Source of the DNA: an uncultured Eubacteriales bacterium
GTDB lineage: Bacteria > Bacillota > Clostridia > Oscillospirales > Oscillospiraceae
Reading direction: 5' to 3'
Assembly (NCBI GenBank): GCA_934572535.1
Contig: CAKTLJ010000006.1
Span: 1-64,000 of the forward strand
DNA length: 64,000 nt
Shown: positions 1-9,300 of the stretch, in pieces
Layout of the letters: each line of letters opens with the position of its first letter
Position numbering within the stretch: position 1 is the first letter of the stretch
Notes under the pieces: generated by a model
Database searches by the model: none
Seen by the model: the letters and a program-made list of their open reading frames with translations, nothing else
Told to the model about the DNA's origin: nothing
Position numbers and translations under genes: made by a program

Positions 1-458
1 ACATCCTCTGCCGCGTCCACTCCGAGTGCCTCACCGGCGACACCTTCGGCTCCCTGCGCTGCGACTGCGGCCAGCAGTTCGCCGCCGCCATGACCCAGAT
101 CGAGAAGGAAGGCCGCGGTGTCATGCTCTACATGCGCCAAGAGGGCCGCGGCATCGGCCTGATCAACAAGCTGCGCGCCTATGAGCTCCAGGACACCGGC
201 ATGGACACCCTGGAGGCCAACCTGGCCCTGGGCTTCGCCGGGGACCTGCGCGAGTATTACATCGGGGCGCAGATCCTGCGGGACCTGGGGGTCAAGACCC
301 TGCGTCTGCTGACCAACAACCCCGACAAGGTCTATCAGCTCTCTGACTTCGGCATGTCCATCCAGGAGCGGGTGCCCATCCAGATGGCCGCCACCGCCCA
401 CGACCTCTTCTACCTGCAAACCAAGCAGAAGAAGATGGGCCACATTCTCGACTATTGA
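1..458 (+). CDS. ribBA: GTP cyclohydrolase II domain, 5'-truncated (RibBA/RibA)
   Basis: This is the C-terminal part of GTP cyclohydrolase II, which opens GTP to the pyrimidine precursor of riboflavin. The reading frame is open from base 3, so the gene begins outside the window. The zinc ligands follow the family pattern C-x10-C-x-C (starting [12 protein letters not shown]), followed by RQEGRGIGL and the C-terminal LLTNNPDK segment. In Firmicutes this domain is usually fused behind DHBP synthase (RibB); that half cannot be seen here, so the symbol ribBA is inferred. It is followed 41 bases later by ribH, as in a ribDE(BA)H operon. Confidence 0.93.
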   Translation, partial: ILCRVHSECLTGDTFGSLRCDCGQQFAAAMTQIEKEGRGVMLYMRQEGRGIGLINKLRAYELQDTGMDTLEANLALGFAGDLREYYIGAQILRDLGVKTLRLLTNNPDKVYQLSDFGMSIQERVPIQMAATAHDLFYLQTKQKKMGHILDY

Positions 459-499
459 TCCCAACCGGAACACACATATCATTAAGGAGGAACCTTTCC

Positions 500-970
<471 letters not shown>

Positions 971-987
971 TCTCCCCCAACAGACAG

Positions 988-1025
988 AACAGCCTCCGCA
1001 TCCTGCACCGGATGCGGAGGCTGTT
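988..1025. terminator. Bidirectional intrinsic terminator between ribH and ABC-F gene
   Basis: A perfect 16-bp inverted repeat (988-1003 with 1010-1025) encloses a six-base loop. It sits between two convergent genes whose stops are at 970 and 1029 and can end transcription from both sides. Confidence 0.85.
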
Positions 1026-1028
1026 TGT

Positions 1029-2816
1029 TCATTCCTGGGCGGCGATGCGCTCGGCCAGGTCGGTGAGGTAGACCCACCGGTCCATCTTCTCCTCCAGCCG
1101 GGCCGCCAGGGCGGTCTGCTGCCCGGTCAGCTCCTGGAGCCTTACATAATCGCTCCCGGCGGCGGACATGGCCTCCTCCACCTGGGCGAGCTGCCCCTCC
1201 AGGGCGGCGATGTCGTCTTCGATGGTGTCGAACTCGTGCTGCTCCTTGAAGGTGAACTTCAGCTTTTTGGGACGGGTGGGCTTCTCCTGGCGCACCGTCC
1301 TTTCCTTACTCTCGGCCTTTTCCTGCGCCCGCTCCTCCTGGCGGCGCTTTTCCAGATAGTCGGAATAGTTGCCCACGAAGCGGCGGATGCTTCCCCCCTC
1401 CCCCACTTCAAAGATCTGCTCGGCCATCTTGTCCAGGAAGTAGCGGTCGTGGGAGACGGCGATGACCGCCCCGGGGAAGGTCTCCAGATACTCCTCCAGG
1501 ATGGCCAGGGTGGTCACGTCCAGGTCGTTGGTCGGCTCGTCCAGCAGGAGGATGTTGGGGGCCTCCATGAGGACGGACAGCAGATAGAGCCGCCGCCGCT
1601 CCCCGCCGGAGAGCTTTCCGATGGGCTGCCCCTGGAGCTGGGTGGGAAAGAGAAAGCGCTCCATCATCTGGGAGGCGGAGAAGTTGCCCTCCCGGGTCCT
1701 GACCTCCCCGGCGATCTCGTGGATGAAGTCATAGACCCGCTGGTCCAGGTCCAGCTCCCGCCCCTCCTGGGAGAAGTAGCCGATGCGGACGGTCTCCCCC
1801 CACTCCAGCGTGCCGCTGTCGGGGGAGAGCTTCCCGGCGATGAGGTTCAGGAGGGTTGACTTGCCCGCGCCGTTGCGGCCCACGATGCCCACCCGGTCGT
1901 CCCGGGCCACCCCGTAGGAGAAGTGGTCGAGCACCCGCTTGTCGCCAAAGGCCTTGGACACGTCCTTCAGCTCCACGGTCTTCCGGCCCAGGCGGCTGGA
2001 CAGGGTTGCCATCTGCACGCTCTGGTCGGTCTCCGGCCCGCTCTGGGCCTTGAGCGCCTCGTAGCGGGCGATGCGGTCCTTGTTCTTGGTGCGGCGGGCC
2101 TGCGCGCCCCGCATGATCCACTGGTACTCCACCCGGAGGATGGACTGGCGCTTCCGCTGGGCGGCCTGCTCCATCTCCTCCTGCTGGGTCTTCAGCGCCA
2201 GGTACTTGGAGTAGTTGGCCTCATAGTGGCGGATGTGACAGTGGGAAAGCTCGGTGATCCGGTTGGAGACCCGCTCCAGGAAGTAGCGGTCGTGGGTGAC
2301 CATGATGAGGCCCCCGGTGAACTTTTGCAGGTGTCCCTCCAGCCAGAGGACCATGTCGCTGTCCAGGTGGTTGGTTGGCTCGTCCAGGATGAGAACGTCC
2401 GCCGGGTGGAGGAGGACCGCCGCCAGGGCCACGCGCTTTCGCTGGCCGCCGGAGAGGGTCCCCACCCGCTGGTCAAAGTCGGTGATCCCCAGGCGGGTGA
2501 GCATGGTCTTGGCCTCGTACTCCATCAAGGCCCGGACATCGGAGGAGAAGTCGGCAAACACCTGCTCCAGGACCGTGGCCTCCTCGTCCATCCGGGGGTT
2601 CTGGCTCAAAAAGCTCACCTGCACGTTGGGGTCCAGGCTGACCTTCCCCTCGTCGGGGACCTGCTCCCCGGCCAGGATGCGCAGAAAGCTGCTTTTTCCG
2701 GTGCCGTTGATGCCGATGACGCCGATCTTGTCCCCCTCGTTCAAATAGAGGGTCACGTCGTCCAAAAGCTGCTTCAGCCCAAAGTTCAGGGATATGTGTT
2801 CCGCGGTCAAGAGCAT
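1029..2816 (-). CDS. ABC-F family ATPase (Uup/YdiF-like)
   Basis: A 595-residue soluble protein with two ABC cassettes and no membrane segment, the layout of ABC-F translation factors that act on the ribosomal E site. Cassette 1 has Walker A GINGTGKS (about 35-42), signature LSGGQ (about 120) and Walker B LILDEPTNHLD. Cassette 2 has GRNGAGKST (about 313), LSGGE (about 402) and LLLDEPTNDLD. Between them is a basic helical linker (about 202-258) that in the family reaches toward the P-site tRNA. A charged C-terminal coiled coil (about 500-595) resembles Uup. Whether it is a housekeeping or an antibiotic-protection ABC-F cannot be told from motifs. The gene has its own promoter and a roughly 200-nt leader with a hairpin. 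Confidence 0.93.
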   Translation of the reverse strand: MLLTAEHISLNFGLKQLLDDVTLYLNEGDKIGVIGINGTGKSSFLRILAGEQVPDEGKVSLDPNVQVSFLSQNPRMDEEATVLEQVFADFSSDVRALMEYEAKTMLTRLGITDFDQRVGTLSGGQRKRVALAAVLLHPADVLILDEPTNHLDSDMVLWLEGHLQKFTGGLIMVTHDRYFLERVSNRITELSHCHIRHYEANYSKYLALKTQQEEMEQAAQRKRQSILRVEYQWIMRGAQARRTKNKDRIARYEALKAQSGPETDQSVQMATLSSRLGRKTVELKDVSKAFGDKRVLDHFSYGVARDDRVGIVGRNGAGKSTLLNLIAGKLSPDSGTLEWGETVRIGYFSQEGRELDLDQRVYDFIHEIAGEVRTREGNFSASQMMERFLFPTQLQGQPIGKLSGGERRRLYLLSVLMEAPNILLLDEPTNDLDVTTLAILEEYLETFPGAVIAVSHDRYFLDKMAEQIFEVGEGGSIRRFVGNYSDYLEKRRQEERAQEKAESKERTVRQEKPTRPKKLKFTFKEQHEFDTIEDDIAALEGQLAQVEEAMSAAGSDYVRLQELTGQQTALAARLEEKMDRWVYLTDLAERIAAQE

Positions 2817-2951
2817 GGTGTGGTTCTCCTTTGCTATGTGGCGCAGGCCCGGGGCGGCCCCGGCCTGGATGTCGGTTCTTGTCTCCTATCTTACTCGTTT
2901 GCGGGGGAAAAAGCAAGGCAGGGCTTCTTCCCGCGCAGCCCGGAACAGCAA

Positions 2952-2981
2952 AACTCCCCTGAGCGCGTGTTCAGAGGAGTT
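2952..2981 (-). terminator. Terminator-like hairpin in the ABC-F leader
   Basis: On the minus-strand transcript an 11-bp stem with one mismatch (arms 2971-2981 and 2952-2962) and an eight-base loop is followed by UUUUGCUGUU. It lies between the promoter at 3033-3062 and the ATG at 2816, so it could act as an attenuator. The U-tract is short and no antiterminator was established. Confidence 0.5.
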
Positions 2982-3032
2982 GCGGAAATCCTATCGTTTC
3001 ATCACAGGTCCAGGCGTTGCCCGTACTCTTAT

Positions 3033-3062
3033 AGTATAGCAGGTTTTTCGACTTCCGGTCAA
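3033..3062 (-). promoter_or_regulatory. Promoter of the ABC-F gene
   Basis: Read on the minus strand, TTGACC (3057-3062) and TATACT (3033-3038) are separated by 18 bp, and the -10 box is extended (TGC before TATACT). This gives a leader of about 210 nt. Confidence 0.7.
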
Positions 3063-3136
3063 TGGATTTCCTTCCTCCCATCGAGGTTCTATGTTTTGCA
3101 CCATTTCGCCTTGTGGATTTTGTACAGTTTCATCTC

Positions 3137-3165
3137 TTGCGCACCACCGTCAGTTGTGCTATATT
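3137..3165 (+). promoter_or_regulatory. Promoter of the orphan mini-ORF transcript
   Basis: TTGCGC (3137-3142), 17 bp, then an extended -10 box TGC-TATATT (3157-3165). The -35 box is poor but the extended -10 is good. Transcription would start near 3172 and run into the terminator at 3284-3331. Confidence 0.55.
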
Positions 3166-3188
3166 ATAACCAGAAAGAGGTGAGTCCC

Positions 3189-3212
3189 ATGTACAGTCGA
3201 TCCTCCCATTAA
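3189..3212 (+). CDS. Mini-ORF 1 (7 codons, MYSRSSH)
   Basis: A seven-codon ORF preceded by AGAGGTG (3176-3182) with an ideal six-base spacer. It is the first start codon downstream of the predicted promoter. No homology can be claimed for a peptide of this size. It may be a translated leader or small peptide rather than a functional protein. The AGAAAGAG-containing translation-initiation region resembles that of mini-ORF 2, which suggests duplication. Confidence 0.4.
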   Translation: MYSRSSH

Positions 3213-3257
3213 AACCTCCATAATAAGTACTCATCCTGATAGAAAGAGAGGTAACCA

Positions 3258-3290
3258 ATGATGTTAGATAATAAGAGTTCACGGAACTGA
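3258..3290 (+). CDS. Mini-ORF 2 (10 codons, MMLDNKSSRN)
   Basis: A ten-codon ORF preceded by GAGAGGT (3246-3252). Its last two codons and its TGA stop lie inside the 5' arm of the following terminator (3284-3300), so a ribosome finishing this ORF would physically block terminator folding. That geometry is typical of leader-peptide attenuators, but no plus-strand gene follows here. Function unknown. Confidence 0.42.
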   Translation: MMLDNKSSRN

Positions 3291-3331
3291 CCCTTGACGG
3301 AAGGCAGCCGTCAAGGGTCAGTTCTTTTTTT
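3284..3331 (+). terminator. Strong intrinsic terminator after the mini-ORFs
   Basis: A perfect 17-bp stem (3284-3300 with 3308-3324), seven-base loop, then seven T residues (3325-3331). Upstream on this strand it has only the two mini-ORFs to terminate. Confidence 0.9.
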
Positions 3332-3338
3332 GCGTTTT

Positions 3339-3360
3339 CGCCCCCAAGCGGGGGCGTTTT
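3339..3360 (+). terminator. Second, short terminator hairpin
   Basis: A seven-bp G/C stem (3339-3345 with 3350-3356) with loop AAGC followed by TTTT. It stands directly behind the first terminator and just before the convergent methyltransferase stop. Confidence 0.55.
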
Positions 3361-3369
3361 CCGTTCTCC

Positions 3370-4200
3370 TCACCGTGTTCGCAGCTGCCAGAAGGCCACG
3401 GCGCTGGCGGCCGCCACGTTCAGGGAGTCCACCCCATGGGACATGGGGATCTTCACCGTGTAGTCACAGTCGGCGATGGTGGCCTGGGCCAGGCCATCCC
3501 CTTCCGTCCCCAGGACGATGGCCAGCTTCTCCTCCGCCATGAGGCCGGGGTCGTCGATGCGGACCGAACGCTCGCTGAGCGCCATGGCGGCGGTCTTGAA
3601 GCCCAGGGCTTGCAGCCGCCGAAGCCCCGGCTGGGGCCACTCGGTCTGGTCGCTGCCGATGCGGGTCCAGGGCACCTGGAAGATGGTGCCCATGCTGACC
3701 CGGGCCGCGCGCCGATAGAGGGGGTCGCAGCAGGTGGGCGTGACCAGCACCGCGTCCATGTGCAGGGCCGCGGCGGAGCGGAAAATGGCCCCGATGTTGG
3801 TGGGGTCCACGATCCCCTCCAGCACCGCCACCCGGCGGGCGTTGGCGCACAGCGCCTCCACGGTGGGCAGCTTGGGGCGGCGCATGGCGCACAGGACGCC
3901 GCGCGTCAGCTCGTATCCGGTGAGCGCTGCCAGCACCTCCCGCTGGGCGGTGTAGACCGGGATCTGCCCGCACCGGGCGATGATCTCCTTGGCCTGTCCC
4001 TCGATGTGCTTGCGCTCCATGAGCAGCGAGAGGGGCTGACACCCCGCGTCCAGGGCGCGCGCGATGACCTTGGGGCTTTCCGCGATAAAGACCCCCTTCT
4101 CCGGCTCCAGGCGGTTGCGGAGCTGGGCCTCGGTCAGGCGGGCAAAGACGTCCAGCGCCGGGTCGGAGACCTCTGTGAGCGCAACGATGTTCGGCGTCAT
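3370..4200 (-). CDS. SpoU/TrmH-family RNA 2'-O-methyltransferase
   Basis: A 276-residue SPOUT methyltransferase expected to methylate a ribose in rRNA or tRNA with S-adenosylmethionine. The three family motifs are present in order: NIGAIFRSAAA (motif 1), LAIVLGTEGDGL (motif 2) and IPMSHGVDSLNVAAASAV (motif 3), the last forming the knot. The first 100 residues resemble the L30-like substrate-binding domain (LRNRLEPEKGVFIAESPKVI). The start ATG overlaps the stop of the upstream flavin reductase by four bases, so the two are co-transcribed and probably translationally coupled. The exact RNA target cannot be assigned. Confidence 0.9.
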   Translation of the reverse strand: MTPNIVALTEVSDPALDVFARLTEAQLRNRLEPEKGVFIAESPKVIARALDAGCQPLSLLMERKHIEGQAKEIIARCGQIPVYTAQREVLAALTGYELTRGVLCAMRRPKLPTVEALCANARRVAVLEGIVDPTNIGAIFRSAAALHMDAVLVTPTCCDPLYRRAARVSMGTIFQVPWTRIGSDQTEWPQPGLRRLQALGFKTAAMALSERSVRIDDPGLMAEEKLAIVLGTEGDGLAQATIADCDYTVKIPMSHGVDSLNVAAASAVAFWQLRTR

Positions 4201-4757
4201 TTCAGCTTCATGCCGTCGGCAAAGGCGTTGCCCACGCTCTCGCCCAGGACCAGGTAGGTGTGGTTCATCGAGTCATAGGTGATGGGGCGCAGCTTGGCCG
4301 GGTCCACGAAGCCCTCGGCGTTCAGCACGCTCTCCTGGGCGCTGACATTGACGATCTCCCCCACCAGGCGGCAGGATGCGGGATCGTAGCTGACGAGCCT
4401 GCACTCCAGGGCCATGGGCAGCTCGTCGATCAGGGGCGCGTCCACGAACTGGGACTTGCTGGTGTGGAACCCCGCCCGGGCCACCTTGTCGGGCACCTCG
4501 TTGCCGGAGACCAAGCCCACATAGTCGCAGGCCACCACCTGCTCGGCGGTGGCCATGCTGACGGTGAAGGCCTTCCGGGCCAGGATGTTCGCCGTGGTCT
4601 TGTGCCCCGCGCTGATGCACATGGAGATCTCCTTCTCCTCGCTGATGCCGCCCCAGGCGGCGTTCATGGCGTTGGGGACGCCGTCCTCCCCGTAGGCTGC
4701 CAGGATCAAAACGGGCATGGGGTACATGGACGGCTTGGGACCAAAATTCTTTCTCAT
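4197..4757 (-). CDS. Flavin reductase-like FMN-binding protein
   Basis: A 186-residue protein of the flavin reductase/FMN-binding split-barrel family. The N-terminal half has the usual strand pattern (YPMPVLILAAYGEDGVPN and NAAWGGISEEKEISMCIS), followed by the segment FTVSMATAEQVVACDYVG. Partners may be NAD(P)H and a flavin, but the substrate is not evident. The ATG at 4757 is preferred to in-frame upstream starts because AGGAGG ends about seven bases before it. The gene leads a two-gene operon with the methyltransferase. A weak promoter-like TTTCCT-17-TATCCT lies just upstream on the minus strand. Confidence 0.85.
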   Translation of the reverse strand: MRKNFGPKPSMYPMPVLILAAYGEDGVPNAMNAAWGGISEEKEISMCISAGHKTTANILARKAFTVSMATAEQVVACDYVGLVSGNEVPDKVARAGFHTSKSQFVDAPLIDELPMALECRLVSYDPASCRLVGEIVNVSAQESVLNAEGFVDPAKLRPITYDSMNHTYLVLGESVGNAFADGMKLK

Positions 4758-4884
4758 AGGATCTCCTCCTGTCGTTTTTCTGCCTACAGGATACCACAGC
4801 CCCGCCGAAAAGGAAACCAGGCAAACGAAATTTGTCCCCTTTCCGTTCTCTCCCGGCGCGTGTATCATGATGAAAAAGGTGAAC

Positions 4885-4928
4885 AAAAAGCGCTCGCTTC
4901 CAGGCTTTCCCGGAAGCGAGCGCTTTTT
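4885..4928. terminator. Intrinsic terminator after the redox operon
   Basis: A perfect 17-bp repeat (4885-4901 with 4912-4928) flanked by A and T runs on opposite sides. It ends minus-strand transcription just after the GltA-like gene (stop at 4940). Confidence 0.88.
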
Positions 4929-4939
4929 TCTAGGTTTGA

Positions 4940-6307
4940 TTACTTCGCAGACAGGTATGCGTCGATGGAGACAGCTGCGCGCTTACCAGCGCCCATTGCC
5001 TTTACGACGGTCTGAGGACCGGTGACTGCGTCGCCGCCGGCGAAGACGCCGGGACGGCTGGTCTTGCAGTCGTCGTCCACTGCGATGCCGCCCCACTTGT
5101 CCTTGTCGATGCCGGTGGTGGTGTCAACCACGTCCTCGCTGTAGGAGGTACCGGTGGCAATGACCAGGTTCTGGCAGTCCAGGGTGAAGAACTCGCCGGT
5201 GCCGACGGGTGCGCGGCGGCCGGAGGCGTCGGGCTCACCCAGGGTCATCTTCTCCAGCTTCACCGCGGTCAGAACGCCATCCTTGCCGATGCACTCGACG
5301 GGGTTGGTCAGCTCCTTGATCTCGATGCTCTCCTCGCGGGTGTGATCGATCTCGTCGCGGCGGGCAGGGGCCTCAGCCAGGGTACGGCGGTAGACCATGG
5401 TGGTCTCGGCGCCCAGACGCTTTGCGCAGCGCACCGCGTCAACTGCGACGTTACCGCCGCCCACGACCAGGACACGCTTGGCGTCCTTGATGCTGGCGGG
5501 CAGGTTCTCGGTGTTCAGGTTGACCTCGGTCAGGTAGTCGTTGGCGGACCAAACGCCTGCCAGGCTGGTGTCCAGGCCTCTGGGGGTCTGGGGCACGTCA
5601 GCGCCGTTGCCCACGAAGACAGCCTCGTAGCCGTCTGCGAACAGGGCGTCCACGCTCTTGTTCTTGTCGATGGGCGCGCTGGTGACGATCTCCACGCCGC
5701 GTGCCTTCAGGGTCTCGATCTCACGCTCGACCACTTCGTTGGGCAGGACGAACTGAGGGATACCATAGACCAGGATGCCGCCGGCATAGCTCAGCTTCTC
5801 GAAGATGGTCACATCATAGCCCATGGCGGCCAGGTCGCCCGCGCAGGCGATACCGGCAGGGCCGGAACCGATGACGGCAACCTTCTTGCCCTTCTTCTCC
5901 ACTTCGGGAACGGAGACGGCGTTGCGGGCTGCGTGCCAATCGGCCACGAAGCGCTCCAGACGGCCGATGCCGACTGCCTCGCCCTTCTTGGCGTGGGCGC
6001 AGTTCTTCTCGCACTGCTGCTCCTGGGGGCAGACACGGCCGCAGACGGAGGGCAGGCTGCTCTTCACGGTGATGATGTCATAGGCTGCTTCGAAGTCGCC
6101 CTCTGCCACCTTGGCGATGAACTCGGGGATCTGCTGACCGATGGGGCAACCCTCGGAGCAGGGCTTCTTACGGCACTTCAGGCAACGCATTGCCTCGCGG
6201 ATCGCGTCAGCCTCGGTGTAGCCCAGAGCGACCTCATCAAAGTTGGTCAGGCGGACATGGATGTCCTGCTCGGGCATAGCATTTCTTTCTCTTACGTTGT
6301 TAATCAT
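4940..6307 (-). CDS. gltA: GltA/GltD-type NAD(P)-linked flavoprotein (NfnB-like)
   Basis: A 455-residue enzyme of the glutamate synthase small-subunit family. An N-terminal double [4Fe-4S] domain carries CLKCRKKPCSEGCP and CGRVCPQEQQCEKNC, followed by an FAD Rossmann motif (GSGPAGIACAGDLAAMG) and an NAD(P) motif (VVGGGNVAVDAVRCA). In Clostridia such proteins act as GltA, as the B subunit of NADH-dependent ferredoxin:NADP oxidoreductase, or as uncharacterised ferredoxin-linked dehydrogenases. No large GltB and no NfnA-like gene is adjacent, so the partner is unknown. The start overlaps the PFOR stop (ATGA) and has AAGGAGG upstream. Being last in the PFOR operon, it may exchange electrons between ferredoxin and NADPH; this is inference. 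Confidence 0.87.
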   Translation of the reverse strand: MINNVRERNAMPEQDIHVRLTNFDEVALGYTEADAIREAMRCLKCRKKPCSEGCPIGQQIPEFIAKVAEGDFEAAYDIITVKSSLPSVCGRVCPQEQQCEKNCAHAKKGEAVGIGRLERFVADWHAARNAVSVPEVEKKGKKVAVIGSGPAGIACAGDLAAMGYDVTIFEKLSYAGGILVYGIPQFVLPNEVVEREIETLKARGVEIVTSAPIDKNKSVDALFADGYEAVFVGNGADVPQTPRGLDTSLAGVWSANDYLTEVNLNTENLPASIKDAKRVLVVGGGNVAVDAVRCAKRLGAETTMVYRRTLAEAPARRDEIDHTREESIEIKELTNPVECIGKDGVLTAVKLEKMTLGEPDASGRRAPVGTGEFFTLDCQNLVIATGTSYSEDVVDTTTGIDKDKWGGIAVDDDCKTSRPGVFAGGDAVTGPQTVVKAMGAGKRAAVSIDAYLSAK

Positions 6308-9300
6308 TTTGCCTGTCCCTCCTTCGGCTCCAGACTATTCCGCTTCTGGATCAGGCTGTCATAGCGGTCCTTCGCGCTCTTCTCGGACTCCTCATACAGC
6401 ATGGCTGCGTGAGCAGGGTTCTTCATAGCCAGGGAGGCGTAGCGGACCTCGCCCTTCAGGAAGCTCTGGTAATCCTCACTGGGCTTTGCGCTGTCGATCT
6501 GCAGGGGGTTCTTGCCAGCCTCGGCCAGACGAGGATCATAGCGCAGCATGTTCCAGTAACCGGCGCGGACGGCCTTCTTCATCTCCACCATGGAGCGGTT
6601 CATACCGGCCTTCAGACCGTGGTTGATACAGGGAGCGTAGGCGATGATCAGGGAAGGACCGTCGTAGCTCTCAGCCTCGCGCAGGGCCTTCAGGGTCTGG
6701 GCGGGGTTGGCGCCGATGGCGACCTGTGCCACATAGACGTGGCCGCTGGTCATGGCGATCTCAGCCAGACGCTTCTTGGGGGTGGGCTTACCGCCTGCTG
6801 CGAACTGTGCCACAGCGCCGGTGGGGGTGGACTTGGAGGACTGGCCGCCGGTGTTGGAGTAGACCTCGGTATCGAAGACCAGAACGTTGAAGTTCTCGCG
6901 GGAGGCCAGGATGTGGTCCAGGCCGCCGTAGCCGATGTCGTAGGCCCAGCCGTCGCCGCCGAAGATCCACATGGAGGGACGGGGCAGCATGTCGGCGTTC
7001 TGGATGACGTACTCGGCGTCCTTGCGCAGCTCCTCGCGCATGGGATCCTTGTCTTCCATAAAGGTCTTGCACAGAGCGACCAGGTTCACGCCCAGGGAAG
7101 CGGCGTCGTTGGTGTTCATCTTCTCCACCCAAGCACCGGCAGTTCCGGCGAAGCGGCGGTCTGCGGCCAGACGCTCCACAACGACCTTCATGGCGTCGCG
7201 GCGGGTGCGCAGGGAGATGGACATACCGAAGCCAAACTCAGCGTTGTCCTCGAACAGGGAGTTGGCCCATGCGGGACCGTGACCGTTCTCGTCGATCACA
7301 TAGGGCATACTGGGCACGGAAGCACCCCAGATGGAGGAGCAGCCGGTGGCGTTGGCGATGATGGCGTGGTCGCCGAACAGCTGGGAGACCATCTTGGCAT
7401 AGGGCGTCTCGCCGCAGCCGGGGCAGGCGCCGGAGTACTCCAGGTAGGGACGCATGAACTGGGAGGTCTTGACGCTCTTGTCGGAGCCTTCCTGAACGCC
7501 CATCTTCTTTGCGTACTCGAAGGTGTTCTGGTCCTCGTACATCCGGCCAGCGGAACGCTCCATGGACAGGGCCTTGCCGTGTGCGGGGCACATCTCCACG
7601 CAGGAGCCGCAGCCGGTGCAGTCGGCAGCGGAGACCGCCACGAGGAAGCGCTTGCCTTCGTCGGTCTTGCAGTCCACGGTGGTCAGGCCCTCGGCGTCCT
7701 CAGGCTTGAGGATGAAGGGACGGATGACCGCGTGGGGGCAGACGGCGGCGCACCAGTTACATTGGGTGCAGTTTTCAGCGTGCCACACGGGGATGTCCAC
7801 GGCGATGCCGCGCTTCTCGAAGGCGGAGGTGCCGGAGGGAGCCTTGCCGGTGACATAGGGCAGGAAGGTGGACACGGGCAGGGCGTCGCCTTCCAGGTTG
7901 TTGGTGGGGATCAGAATGTTGCGGACGTAAGCATCCTGCTCGGCGTTCACAGTGTTCAGTTCCAGCTCTGCCTTGACCTCGTCCTTTGCCTCGGCCCAGG
8001 CGGCGGGAACGGCGACCTCCTTGGCCGCGGTCTGACCTGCCATGACAGCGGCCATGTTCATGTCAACGATGTTCTGGCCCTTGGTGCCATAGTCCTTGAC
8101 GATGCCCTGGCGCATGTACTCGATGGCGTCCTCGTCGGAGACCAGGTTGGCCAGCTTGAAGTAAGCGGACTGGATGATGGTGTTGATCCGGCCCTTCAGG
8201 CCAATGCTGCGGGCGATATTGACGGCGTCGCAGGTGTAGAACTTGATGTTGTTCTTTGCCAGCGCGCGCTTGATGTCTGCGGGCAGACGTGCCTCCAGCT
8301 CCTCGCCTTCCCAGTCGCAGTTGAGCATGAAGATGCCGCCGGGCTTGACGTCACGGACCATGTTGTACTTGCCAATGTAAGCGGGGTTGCCGCAGATGAC
8401 GCAGTCAGCGTGGCCGACATAGTAGGAAGAGCGGATGGGCTTCTGGCCAAAGCGCAGGTGGCTGATGGTCAGGCCGCCGGACTTCTTGGAGTCGTACTGG
8501 AAGTATGCCTGGACATAGTTGTCGGTGTGGTCACCGATGATCTTGGAGGTGTTCTTGGAAGCGCCGACCAGACCGTCGGAGCCGATGCCCCAGATCTTAA
8601 CGGACTTCTGGGTGGGATCGTCGGGCAGGACGAAGTCGTGCTTCTCGATGGACAGGTGGGTCACGTCGTCCACGATGCTGACGGTGAAGTGGTTGTGGCC
8701 ACCCTTTGCCAGGTGCTGGAAGACGGAGTACATGTCGGCGGGGGTGGTGTCCTTGGAGGACAGGCCGTAACGGCCGCCGATGACCTTGATGTTGGTCTTG
8801 CCTGCGTCGCTCAGCGCGGCGGCCACATCCAGGTACAGGGGCTCGCCGAATGCGCCGGGCTCCTTGGTGCGGTCCAGGACGGCGATGCGCTGGGTGGACT
8901 CGGGCAGCTCTGCCAGCATGTGCTTGGCGGAGAAGGGACGATACAGGTGGACTTCCAGAACGCCGACCTTCTTGCCCTGGGCCGTCATGGCGTCAACGAC
9001 CTCTTCCAGGGTGCCGCAGACGGAGCCCATGGCCACGATGACGTCGGTGGCGTCGGGTGCGCCGTAGTAGTTGAAGGGCTTGTAGTTGGTGCCGATGGCA
9101 GCGTTGACCTTGTCCATGTTGCCGACGACGATATCGACCAGCTTGTCATAGGTCAGGTTGGAGGCCTCACGATGCTGGAAGAAGGTTTCCGGCGGCTCGT
9201 TGGTGCCGCGGTGATAGGGGTGCTGGGGCAGGTTGGCTTCCTTGTGGAACTTATCCAGCGCGTCCCAGTTGACCATGCCCTTCAGGGTCTCATAGTCCCA

